DNA of 64,000 bases from the NCBI GenBank assembly GCA_026770025.1, contig JAMXDE010000032.1:558001-622000 (forward strand), written 5' to 3'. A model generated the notes under the pieces. It had not been told where the DNA came from. It was given only the letters and a program-made list of their open reading frames with translations, and ran no database searches. Positions within the stretch are counted from its first letter, which is position 1. Each line of letters opens with the position of its first letter. Positions 9,957-20,602 of this stretch are shown here, one piece after another. Source of the DNA: Craspedostauros australis (taxonomy: Eukaryota > Bacillariophyta > Bacillariophyceae > Mastogloiales > Achnanthaceae). The position numbers and the translations under genes are program-made.

Positions 9957-11290
9957 ATGACAGCATACAACAACACGACGACACTCATCACACTCACGCT
10001 GCTGTGTCTGTGCAACTCCATCACAAACTGCCAAGCGTGGGTGACACACAACACGCCATCGGTGTCGAAAACATCAACCACACACACACGACAAGGACCG
10101 CCACCGGCCGCCACGGCAACTCACATCAATCCACAGCAAACGCACGTCCTCGTTCTCCCAGGCTTCGCAACCGCAGCCAGCGACTACGTCGACGACCTTG
10201 TTCCCAACATCGCACAGCAAGCCATCGACGCTGGATGGTGGAGCAACGACAACAACAACAACAACAGCAACAACAACAGCAACAACGACATGACCAACGC
10301 AATGGATCACATCCACGTCCTGCCACTCCAGCGACATGATTGGGCACAGATCATCGCATTCGGCATGTGCGATCTCGACTTCATGACCTTCAAGGCGCCA
10401 GCAACCAACTGGGCGTACCGATGGTACCTTCAGAAGGTGGCGAAAGAGGTCAAGAGAATCCAGGATGTCGCCAAGGAGGAAGGCACGACCGCCAAGATCA
10501 TCCTGGTGGGACACTCTGCCGGTGGCTGGCTCGCAAGGTGAGTTTGGTGCGGCTTTGCTCCTGTGCGACTGCTCCTGTGCATGCTTCAGCCCTCCACTCT
10601 GCTCTATTCCATTCATTTCACTCACACTATCAACACTCGCGTTCTCTCTCCATGCATCATCACACGCATCTTTCATCATTCATCATCCGCCTCCTTCCAA
10701 CCAACAGAGCTGCTGTCGGATACGGAATGGATGATACCAACGGCAAGGATCTGCAGATTGACATCGACAGCATCCTGGGAATCGTCACGCTTGGATCTCC
10801 CCACATCCCATGCCCCAAGGGCTCCGTCGACATCACCGGTGGTGCACTCCGCATCGTTCATGACACCTTCCCAGGTGCCTTCTTCAACGACCGTCTCTTC
10901 TACGTGTCTGCTGCCGGATCCGCATTGAATGTCGAGCAGCAGCAAGCACACATCCCTTCCCCACACACCATCACCTCACAGCCAGATACTGATCACATGC
11001 TTGCGTACCAATCGTACAAGTTGCTGTCTGGTCAAGGACACCAGGACGGTGATGGCATCGTCCCTGTGCCGCTTGCGCACCTGGAGGGTTCCAATCTCCA
11101 GATTACGTTGGACAACGTGTACCACACCTCCATGCTGCAGAACCAGCATCAGCATCAACATGAGCACGATCAACACACATCTCCCACATCCGAAGCCTCG
11201 GAATCGAGATGGTACGGATCGAAGGACATCGTCCAGCAATGGTTCAGTCCTGTTCTGCACAAGGTGCTGCCAGCCATGATGGTTCAGTAA
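9957..11290 (+). CDS. Alpha/beta hydrolase (lipase/esterase-like), two exons, likely plastid-routed
   Basis: About 387 residues. Exon 1 is 9957-10537, the intron 10538-10707 (GTGAGT..CAACAG, 170 bp) and exon 2 10708-11290, joining GHSAGGWLAR to AAVGYGM. The start MTAYNNTTT begins a signal peptide (TLITLTLLCLCNSITNCQA) before W, matching the plastid motif in which Trp may replace Phe. HVLVLPGFATAASDY is the first strand and oxyanion region, GHSAGG the nucleophile elbow with its Ser, DGDGIVPVPL the likely acid, and VYHTSM near the end the likely His. A poly-Asn loop (residues about 97-110) and a His/Gln-rich loop near the end are low-complexity insertions. The substrate is probably a lipid or another ester. 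Confidence 0.88.
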
Positions 11291-13823
11291 CTTGCTTTCC
11301 TGCGCTTAGACTTGAAGTCGCAGATGCAGTTGCAGCCAATCGCCGAGCGGGTACGCAACCATGAATACCACAGCATCACACCGCCCGTCTACACTCAGAC
11401 ACAATTTTCACCATACACAAACATATCATATAATAGAATACCATACAATAGATTACCAAACAAGAGAATACCATGCGAGTACGAATGATGATGGTCGATG
11501 CGTCCACCGCACTCATGGGGACAGCAGAGATCCTGGCTTGACACCATTTTGTTTTGGCCCATTCCATGATCACTCAGGAGCACTCAACTCAACTCAACTC
11601 CATCTTTGTATCTGTTGATTCAAAGCTGGATGCTGCCTCGCTTGCTGCATTGGTAGCGCATAGTACTTCAGCTTGATGGATGCCTTCGGACCTGCTTCAT
11701 CCAGTGGTTCAATGATGTTGCTCGGATGAGATGCGCACAAGAGAGGGGAGTTGGAGACGTGGTTTGATGGTTGTGACGGATCTTTGTGGATACCTTTATC
11801 GACTCATCTGAATGGATCACACACTTCGATCGTGGAAGCTAGGGACTCATTTGGACACGACCAAACAAGAACAAAAATGGCGCACAACATCACCAAATTT
11901 GTGGCTTCTCTTTTTGTTCGCCAGAATGGCAGACACGAGATGAGACAACGGCGACGGCGGTGAGGACGCCATGAAGAGGAATGGCCATGGTCATGTGGCG
12001 TGGTGTGGTGTGGTGTGGGACGAGGATGGCAGATGAAGGTGGAATGAAGTGCCACTGCTATTGATGAGCGCCGATGAAGCACGGCGTTGCCAATGATGAC
12101 CACATGACAATCGCGTTGACAGACATCCATCAGTGAAGAGAAGAGCAGAGAAGAGAAGAGATGAGGTATGGACGTGACCGAGCATGACGGGATGTGATGG
12201 GACGGCAACCAACGGCCAGGATCAAGAGAAGGTGATGCGAGACAGAGAGACGGAGAAACACAGAACACAGCATTGCTACTCCAAGCATGCCAGCAGCGCA
12301 TTCAACGATCTCATGACGACTCCATCACCACGAATGAAGTTACGATGATCACGATGATCATGATGTGAACGTCCACAGACACAGCTCATGCCACCATGGT
12401 CAGAGGTATCATCAATATCAGCTTCTGCGACACGAGGATCGATGGTCGGGGTAGCATCGCAGGATGTGGGCGGAATCTGGCGTCGCAGATCCAAGAAGCC
12501 CGAGGATGCGCAGCACGAACCAGACATGCTGATCCTCGGCAATACTTCAGCAACCGCGGTTGCTCAGCCTGCTCCAAAGCAGAATACAACACGGCTGCAC
12601 GAAGCGGAGAAGCGCTGCAAGCGTGCCTGCGCATCGAGCATCCATAGATGGAGGATGCTTCCACATGGCCAGCTCACAGTTGCCAACGCCAGTATTCGTC
12701 CTCGACACTTGATCAAGTGTCATGGGTTTGACAACACACACACACAGATCAGGATTTAGGAAAGCAATGATTGCCGTTGCCGATGAATCCAGCATCAGTT
12801 CAACCATGGAGGCGATCATTGCATGCCAGGCGACGATGAAGGAGAGGATTGACAAAAAATGACCAACATCTTCCCCGCAACCTACATCCGATGGAGATGA
12901 GAACATCAGGCAACCGATGCCATGAGGACCATACAACATGTCCGACGAGTCATCCCCAATGAAGTCCCTCAAGTGACGGGCACAGCAGTGCGTTGTGAAG
13001 GCTTGTAGCCATCAAAACATCAGCAGATCCGCGGCACAAGTTCCAACGCGCTTACCGAAACGTAGCGGACTGGAATGAATGCTTCTGCTCTACCTTTGGA
13101 GTGCATGTGTTGCGTTTCGCATCCTCCCCATGCACTCTTTGCTTTCCCGGGCGGTTGCGGTAGAATTGGCTTGCGTGAACTGTGCGGCAGCGACATCAGA
13201 CAACCCTATTGGACTTGACTCCGAGTGAAAGGGACATGTGCTTTATCAGTTGCTCAACTGTACGTACGTCAGCCAGAGACGTTGGCAATGGATCTGCTCA
13301 AGGCTCGGCTGCGCTGGCGTTCCGTGCTCCTCGCTAGTTCACCATCGCACCAACATCTATGGGATCTTCCCATCAGGTTGAGACGTCACAAATCCGGACC
13401 AAAACATCAGCTCTGGCGATTCTGGTATGCAGCATGATACCATCCACAACACAAAGCACAGCAATTGCAAAGCGAGCACAACGTGCAGATCAACCTACGT
13501 CTTTTCACTGAATGCAAGCAAAAGGGTTGAACTAATGAATGGCTCGCCATGCGCGGCGTGCCATTGAATGGATCACTGATCATCTGCTTGAATCATAGTT
13601 ACTAGTACTACTCTTACTCCTCATCTAATTCATCTTCATTCCATGACATGCTCCTCAGTCTGCTGCTGTTGTTGTTGCTGCTTTATTTCTCTTCCTTGGC
13701 AGCGCCGTCGCTCTCAGCCACCCTGGAAGATGTGATGGAACGCACGAAGCGCAACAGCGCAACGCGATACATGTACGAATGGACCTGCGCAACACCCTCG
13801 TCTTCATCCACAACCTTGTACAA
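11291..13823. other. 2.5 kb without a supported gene
   Basis: Frames of 60-140 codons occur on both strands (for example 12388-12759 plus and 12276-12542 minus) and contradict one another. The right end, from about 13640, resembles the region at about 34090-34226, so it is duplicated DNA flanking the ankyrin-BTB genes. Confidence 0.5.
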
Positions 13824-15427
13824 CTACATCATGGACATACGACCGTACCCATCATCAACTCCATCACTCTCCGCTCCCCCACTGCAGAGGACATGGATGC
13901 CTCCCATCAGTTGGGGCTGTATAATCAGCTTGCTGAAATCTGAATGAGTGAACATATCTTTCTCGCTTTCAGCTGCCATTCTCATTGCCGCATCCTTCAA
14001 CATCACACAGTTGTGTTGATGGGCGAATAGCAATGCATCTATCATGTTGTCCTCTGTGAGATGCTTGTGGGCCAACTCTGCTTCAAGAACAAGCTTGAGT
14101 CGCCAGAAGCCGAATTCGTTGGCCACAAGGATCAGCTGTTGCAGATCATCCTGTCCCGTGAGGATGGGAGTTGGCAGGTGAAGGGCGTCTGCATCGTGGT
14201 GAGCGCCGGCGTGAGCGCCGGCATGAGCTCCGATGTGAGCAGCAGCGTTGTCACGAGCGCTGTCATTGAAGGATATCTCGCCTGTGTAGATGCATTGGAG
14301 AACGTATCGGACGTGTGTTTGGTTGAAGGTTGGGAAGAGGGACAGTTGCTTGCATGGGACCGTGCCGTCTTCGGTGCCATCATTCGCGTGCTGATGTTGG
14401 ATTCCTTTGTCAATCAGTGTCTCAATGGATGGGACGGTGATCATGAGGACTTCGGCATTTGCCTTGATTGGTTGTTGTTGGTTGCCCTGTCCACACAAGA
14501 AGATGGTGTCTGCCGTGTTCTCAGTTTGAAAGGATCTGAGGCGGTCTTCTCCAATGCGATGTTGGTCCTCTTGTGGGTACTGTGTTTGTGTTCATTCTCT
14601 TGCCTCTTTCGCTTCAACTGTTGTCCCAACTGTTCTTGTGGCTGTTCATTCTCTTGCTCGTTTTGTTGTAAGCGTTGCTGCAGTTGTTGCAGTTGTGGGT
14701 GAGCTGAAGGCGAAAGCCCTCTGATGAGGGACTCCATACACTCCAGGTGGCCGCTGTCGCATGCGTTATCAAGGGGAGTGATACCATAGTTGTTTTGGCA
14801 GTTGATGTTGGCCTCACATGATTCGATGAGGTACTCCACGCACTCCAGTTTGCCGTTGCAGCATGCCCAATGAAGGGGAGTGTAACCATAGTTGTCTTTG
14901 CAGTTGATGTTCGCCTCTCGTGATTTGGTGAGGTACTCCACGCACTCCAGGTGGCCGCTGTCGCATGCGTTATGAAGGGGAGTGATACCATAGTTGTTTT
15001 GGCAGTTGATGTTGGCCTCACATGATTCGATGAGGTACTCCACGCACTCCAGTTTGCCGTTGTAGCATGCCCAATGAAGGGGAGTCCAACCATCGTTGTC
15101 TTTGCAGTTGATGTTCGCCTCACATGATTCGATGAGGTACTCCACACACTCCAGGCGGCCACACTTGCATGCCCGATGAAGGGGAGTCCAACCTTGGTTG
15201 TCTTTGCAGTTGATGTTCGCCTCACATGATTCGATGAGGTACTTCACACACTCCAGGTGGCCGTTGTGGCATGCCCAATGAAGGGGAGTCAAACCAGCCC
15301 AGCCTGTAACCTGGCTGACATCAACTCCTTCATTCTGCGACTCGTTCTGCTTCTTCCATTCCTTCAACACCGACAAGTCACCTTCCCTGGCAGCATCAAT
15401 GAGTTGTTGGTCTGTGATATTCGGCAT
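13824..15427 (-). CDS. Ankyrin-repeat/BTB protein 1
   Basis: Starts MPNITDQQLIDAAREGD at 15427. Six 34-residue ankyrin repeats (TPLHWACxNGxLECVxYLIES consensus) are followed by a Gln/Glu-rich linker and then, in another frame, a BTB/POZ-like domain: TADTIFLCGQGNQ, SLFPTFNQTHVRYVLQCIY, LQQLILVANEFGFWRLKLVL, ending near residue 210 of that part at the 13824 stop. The ankyrin frame runs on to a stop at 14441, overlapping the BTB frame. The same frame change exists in paralogue 2, so a short intron is likely; one workable solution is GTTGGG..CCTCAG, 95 nt. The protein is probably an adaptor, as ANK-BTB proteins often recruit Cullin-3. The duplicated 5' flank shows promoter and gene were copied together. 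Confidence 0.8.
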
Positions 15428-17374
15428 TTTGAGAGGATGGTCAATGATTGACGTTGGACGATTGGCGTTGGATTGACTGTCGAGGAAGTGTGCTGTTCGA
15501 GCTACCCATGACATGTGTGTTGTTGATGTGTTGGAGTGTGGGGTTGAGCAGTGTGTGCAGTTGCCTCGTTTCGATGTTCTCCCGTTTCTCTCCTCGTTTC
15601 TCTGTTTGTCTACTTCTTGATCGCACCCCTGGTTTGGGAGAGGGCACCAGCGCTGTCTGGAGAGTGCGGATCCTTCCTTTTGCTGACTACGAACTGGCGC
15701 ACACAACAACGAGAAGAAGGAACAGGATACGACACGCCCCACAAGATCGCTGTTGCGAACGCGAGAACACCACAAATGGGAATCGTCGATTCTCGCTTCA
15801 CCGCTTTTGCGCGCGCCGCAAGATGGAGAATCGCGAACAAGGCCAAAACGACGGAAGGAAAAAGAACGTTTTGGAATAAGTGACCACTGCGACTCAACTG
15901 AAGGGACCATGAGCACCGTAGCGTCTGTGCGTTATTCACCTAATAGGTAGATATACCATGATTTTCAACCCTCCACAACTTCAAACTGATTGGACGGAAC
16001 AAATCTCGTTCTTGCCATACGATGTATCTGATGTAAGAGAAGAGATCTATGCAGTTAGTTTTCACATAGAAACCACGTTCCCAAGAAAGGTGTACTATTT
16101 TCACTCAACCGGGTCTGATGTCGCCTGTCCGTGAGTACGTTTCATTCACGAATGTTTGGCGGAAAATCGAGGTCGACAGGGTCTCGGATCCGTGAACCAA
16201 CCAGAAATGTACCGAATCAGTCTCATTGACAAAAAAACAAAACAAGGAACAACGCAAAAAACGCACCTACAAAGGACCGGTTAGAGATAGCTTGGCCATG
16301 TTCATCGCCTCATAACTTTATAAAAAAGAGCCGGATTCACTTTCTAGCACCTTCCCCTGACTACCAATGTGTTATTGTAGATATTATGTAATATTACAGA
16401 ATATGATTTACTTTTAGTCTGAATAGGAGCCCATGTTTTCAGGATCCTGTTGGGACCGTACGGTCATTGGCTGGCGTGGGTCGTACTCAAATTATTGTGG
16501 ATGGCCGGCTCTGCTGTTGGATTTTGGCGCCGGCTGGCTGGCGACAACAAATTTCGGTTTGAATTTTTGGCGCGACTCGTCCGCGGTTGAACACCAACAC
16601 GATCAACAACACAAACAACGGTGTGTGTCATGAAAGCAGCTCGTTTCAGCCGAAGCCGCTTCTGTGGCACCAAGAAAACGAGTTCCGCAACAGAGCCAGA
16701 TGTTCTCATAAAACCGAAGGGATCTCAAAAGCAAAGCGATCAACCAAGCGTTGCAAACAGTGATCAATAGCAGCCAGACCATCAGCAGCTCCATCCAACA
16801 ACGACAACCACAAAAACATCAACTGAGAGGTGAGTGCAACGCAAGCAGACTCGAACAGAACACAGCGCACGGTGCTATGGCATCATGATGCGGCGATATA
16901 CACTGAACGACGCAGCGTGATGAATGGTCATGACTGTTATGGCACAATCGGACCACCGGCCAACAAGACGCCTTTCCGTCTTGTGCGCGATGCCTCCCTC
17001 CTCGTCTGCTGGTGCACTCATCGTCACGACTATCGCAACGTCACCTCGTTGCGAAGGAAGTTGTCGATGCCTTCTCCTCTGCCGACCTGTGTCCAACGAA
17101 AGAATGGGAACTCGTCCCTCCTCGTGGTTACCACATTGCGTTCGCAAATCGAGTGACGCTGGTGTTCACCGGCGATCTGTGCCCATCGGGACTCGATGAC
17201 TCGTGACAACATCCACGACTGACATGGATCTCGAAAATGACGAAAACCCAAAGTTCGGAAACAACACACAAAAACTGACCCACCACCGCTTCTGACACAA
17301 TCTCAATCTTCTCCTACCACCACATGCACCAATCCTCGCTGTCAACTTCCTGCAGGCACCAAACAACAGCCAAG
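15428..17374. other. Intergenic, promoter side of the PTSAPT gene
   Basis: No supported gene. The first few hundred bases are homologous to the 5' flank of ankyrin-BTB gene 2 (shared ACGTTGGACGATTGG and CTGTCGAGGAAG). A TATA-like TTTATAAAAAAG lies at about 16317-16328 but has no assigned start. Small open frames on both strands between 16400 and 17300 conflict. Confidence 0.5.
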
Positions 17375-20300
17375 ATGTTCAGGATCAAGGCGGCCATCCT
17401 CAGCGCGCTCCTCCTCGCCCATGTGGGCTCAACGGAGGCCGTGCTGCGTGGCAGCAGAGCCGTGGGCCAGACCGAAGAGCTTCACGTCATGATGCAAGCC
17501 ACCCGTACCCTCAAGGCCGGCGATGGCGGCGGCGACAAGCAAGACAAGGAGGGCAACAAAAAGAACAAGGACACGGAGGCGCCAACCAGCAACCCGACGG
17601 CCACCCCTGGCATGCCAACGGCGGCACCAACCAGCGCCCCAACTTCGGCACCGACATCCGCACCGACCAGTGCCCCAACTTCGGCACCAACATCCGCACC
17701 GACCAGCGCCCCTACGTCGGCACCGACGTCTGCCCCGACCGCCACCCCTGGCATGCCAACGGCCGCACCGACCAGCGCCCCAACATCGGCTCCAACATCG
17801 GCCCCAACCAGCGCCCCGACATCCGCACCGACTTCGGCACCAACTTCGGCACCGACCAGCGCCCCAACATCGGCTCCAACTTCGGCTCCAACTTCGGCAC
17901 CAACTTCGGCACCAACCAGCGCTCCAACCAGCGCTCCTACGTCGGCACCGACTTCTGCCCCAACCGCCACACCTGGCATGCCAACAGCGGCCCCAACCTC
18001 GGCTCCAACTTCAGCACCAACATCCGCCCCAACCTCGGCCCCAACCGCACCAACCGCAGCACCAACCAGCGCACCCACGTTGGTACCAACATCTGCCCCA
18101 ACCAGCGCACCCACATCCGCACCAACCTCGGCTCCAACTTCGGGACCAACATCCGCGCCAACCTCGGCACCGACATCGGGACCAACTTCAGCACCCACTT
18201 CTGCTCCAACGTCGGGACCAACATCTGCACCGACATCGGTTCCAACATCCGCCCCAACTTCGGCACCGACGTCGGCACCGACATCCGCACCAACCGCGTT
18301 CGATGCCACCATCACCACTCAGTGCAATCCCGATGACGGCGGAGGCGCGACTGTGGGAGACGTGAAGACCATCATCTGCAACAGAGACAAGGCTTCGTGC
18401 CGCCAGGCCATCCTTGCCGTCCGCGGCCTCCCGGATCTTCAAACATTCTTCGCATGTGCCGGCGACGGTACCAGCGAGGGAGCGTCCCGCACTCTGTTCA
18501 ACAAGTTCGCTTCCAATCCAGACCTCGCTCAGCAACTCGAGATGGCCTTCTCCACAGGAACTCAATTCGTCACCGCCTTGGCTTCCGGCATCGCCGCGGC
18601 GTGCATGGGAGCTCCGGGTACCTGCTGCACACCGGCTGGTACCTGCACCTCCAGTTCCCCTCTTTCGTACATGACCGTGGCACTCAACGCATGTGTGGGA
18701 GACTTGGCATGCGATAGCATGGGACCCAACGCCATCGTCCTTGAATCTTCCTGCAACGGGGATAACGCATGCCAAGGCATGAATTCAAACGACGCTCCGG
18801 CGGACCCGGTGGCATCTGGAGTCACCTTTGTGGGCGAAGTCGCCTGTACCACTGCGAGCTCTTGCAAGTACCTTGGAGTGTTCTCCTACGGCGATGTGAT
18901 CATTCAGAACGGAGCGTGTGTTGGAGCGAACTCCTGTACCGAGGTTGGAGTGCGTCAACTGCAGACCACTGCAGGACGCACCGTGGCCAATATCAACATC
19001 GGGCAGAACGCCTGCAACGAGGTCAACTCGTGCAACAGAGCCCACTCCTCCGGCACTGGGAGTACAGGAACCAAGATCGGCGGAAGCCTCAGCATCGAGG
19101 ACGGAGCCTGTGTTGGCAGCAGCGCCTGCGAAGACCTGGCCAACAGTGACCTCATGACCACGGACGTGGTCGTCGAGGCTGACGAGTGCTTCGGAACCGA
19201 AACCTGCAAGGGATGCGTCATTGACAACTGCCCCACCCCGTCCAACCAGGTGTACGTCATCAGCAACGCAGCCCTCGCGTGCCCCAAGGACACCATGGGC
19301 AACCCAACCGGTGCCGCTGTCTCAGGCTCCTGCGTCAGCAGGGCCGATCGCCCAACCGAGTGCCCTACCTTCGCCCCAACTCCGCTCATGAGCGACGTCC
19401 CGTCCGTCCTTCCGTCCGAGCTCCCGTCGCTTGGCCCAACCGGAAAGCCGACCGATATTCCAACCGACCGTCCATCCGAGCTCCCGTCCATTGGTCCGTC
19501 CAACATCCCAAGTGTCCTTCCATCCGACGGACCCACCATCGAACCAACCGCTGCTCCAACCATCAACAAGACTACGCTGCAGACGCTCTGCCTGACAACT
19601 CCTGGTGATGTTGATGGCGGGTTGACGATGGGACCAGAGGTGCTCTGCGACGACAACATGGGCGTGTGCACCAACTTCGTGAACGACATCGAGTCGCTCC
19701 CTGATAACAAGGACAGACTCGTCAAGAGTATCTTCGGATGTGGGGATGGTCTACTCATGACCAACGGCGTCGCCCAAAGACGCTTCGACACCATCAAGAA
19801 CGACGCGAGTGCCATCACCGCCATCCTTGGTGCCCTTGAGGGCAGTGGCATTATCTTGACCGGAACTGCATCGGCTATCTCCGACGAATGTACTGCGAAC
19901 AGCGCCCCGTGCTGCACTGCAATCGGTTCAGATTGCACCGCACCAACTTCCACCGATGTCATCACCATCACTCCAGACTCGTGCTCCGGAGACCTGTCCT
20001 GCAACGGCCTTGGCCCCGACGCCATCATCCTCGGCAGCTGTCTCGGTATGAATTCCTGCAATGGCCTTGGCAGCTTCGACAACGCACCCGACCCCGCGGC
20101 CGTCATTGGTCACACCATCATCGGACCAGCAGCCTGCACCAACGAAGATAGCTGCAGAGGCCTGGGAAGCAACATCTACGGAAACATCCGCATTGAGCGT
20201 GCCGCATGCAACGGTGTGGGCAGCTGCCTCGGCATGGGGGAGCGCGTGCAACAGTCATCGATGGTCATCACACCAGTTCTTGCCGATATCATCGTGCAGC

Positions 20301-20602
20301 AGGAGGGATGCCAGGGACAGCGCTCGTGCCAGAACGTCCACCGCGGAACTGGAAAGACCGAAGGAAGCCTCAACATCGGAGTGGGCGCCTGCATGTCCGT
20401 TGACAGCTGCAACGGCGCCGCAAGTGGCAACACTGCGGTCGATGACCTCGTCATCGCCGACGGTGTTTGCATGACCAGCAACAGTTGCCAGAACTGCGTC
20501 GCCACCGACATGTGCCCCGGCGACCCTGCTCAGACCTACACCATCGCCGACCCGAGCATGGACTGCCCCACCGTCAACGGAGGTGCATGCACTTCTTCGT
20601 AA
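17375..20602 (+). CDS. Secreted PTSAPT-repeat protein with two Cys-rich domains
   Basis: 1075 residues from Met at 17375, chosen because MFRIKAAILSALLLAHVGSTEA is a clean signal peptide; the longer frame from 17324 starts upstream of it. Order: signal peptide; basic region; about 230 residues of PTSA repeats with TPGMPTAAPTS interruptions (about 70-307); Cys-rich domain 1 (about 308-665); a Pro/Ser spacer (PSELPSLGPTGKPTDIP, to about 728); Cys-rich domain 2 (to the end). Each domain begins with an IxCN/LCDD stretch and a helical part, then rungs such as CxGxxSCxGLG that look like a right-handed beta-helix. PTSAPT linkers are common in diatom and other stramenopile extracellular proteins and are likely O-glycosylated. 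Probable cell-surface or frustule-associated protein; no catalytic motif seen. Confidence 0.85.
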   Translation: MFRIKAAILSALLLAHVGSTEAVLRGSRAVGQTEELHVMMQATRTLKAGDGGGDKQDKEGNKKNKDTEAPTSNPTATPGMPTAAPTSAPTSAPTSAPTSAPTSAPTSAPTSAPTSAPTSAPTATPGMPTAAPTSAPTSAPTSAPTSAPTSAPTSAPTSAPTSAPTSAPTSAPTSAPTSAPTSAPTSAPTSAPTSAPTATPGMPTAAPTSAPTSAPTSAPTSAPTAPTAAPTSAPTLVPTSAPTSAPTSAPTSAPTSGPTSAPTSAPTSGPTSAPTSAPTSGPTSAPTSVPTSAPTSAPTSAPTSAPTAFDATITTQCNPDDGGGATVGDVKTIICNRDKASCRQAILAVRGLPDLQTFFACAGDGTSEGASRTLFNKFASNPDLAQQLEMAFSTGTQFVTALASGIAAACMGAPGTCCTPAGTCTSSSPLSYMTVALNACVGDLACDSMGPNAIVLESSCNGDNACQGMNSNDAPADPVASGVTFVGEVACTTASSCKYLGVFSYGDVIIQNGACVGANSCTEVGVRQLQTTAGRTVANINIGQNACNEVNSCNRAHSSGTGSTGTKIGGSLSIEDGACVGSSACEDLANSDLMTTDVVVEADECFGTETCKGCVIDNCPTPSNQVYVISNAALACPKDTMGNPTGAAVSGSCVSRADRPTECPTFAPTPLMSDVPSVLPSELPSLGPTGKPTDIPTDRPSELPSIGPSNIPSVLPSDGPTIEPTAAPTINKTTLQTLCLTTPGDVDGGLTMGPEVLCDDNMGVCTNFVNDIESLPDNKDRLVKSIFGCGDGLLMTNGVAQRRFDTIKNDASAITAILGALEGSGIILTGTASAISDECTANSAPCCTAIGSDCTAPTSTDVITITPDSCSGDLSCNGLGPDAIILGSCLGMNSCNGLGSFDNAPDPAAVIGHTIIGPAACTNEDSCRGLGSNIYGNIRIERAACNGVGSCLGMGERVQQSSMVITPVLADIIVQQEGCQGQRSCQNVHRGTGKTEGSLNIGVGACMSVDSCNGAASGNTAVDDLVIADGVCMTSNSCQNCVATDMCPGDPAQTYTIADPSMDCPTVNGGACTSS
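17590..18300 (+). repeat. 12-bp minisatellite encoding PTSA
   Basis: Tandem 12-base units (CCAACNTCGGCN type) encode Pro-Thr-Ser-Ala. Third positions vary, so the protein pattern is more uniform than the DNA. The opposite strand is open through the whole tract only because of its composition. Confidence 0.95.

Noticed and set aside
17482..18318. 278-codon minus-strand frame of VGADVGAEVG repeats
   Set aside because: Exact antisense of the PTSA minisatellite; openness follows from repeat composition.
18955..20106. 383-codon minus-strand frame
   Set aside because: Antisense of the Cys-rich domains of the PTSAPT protein.
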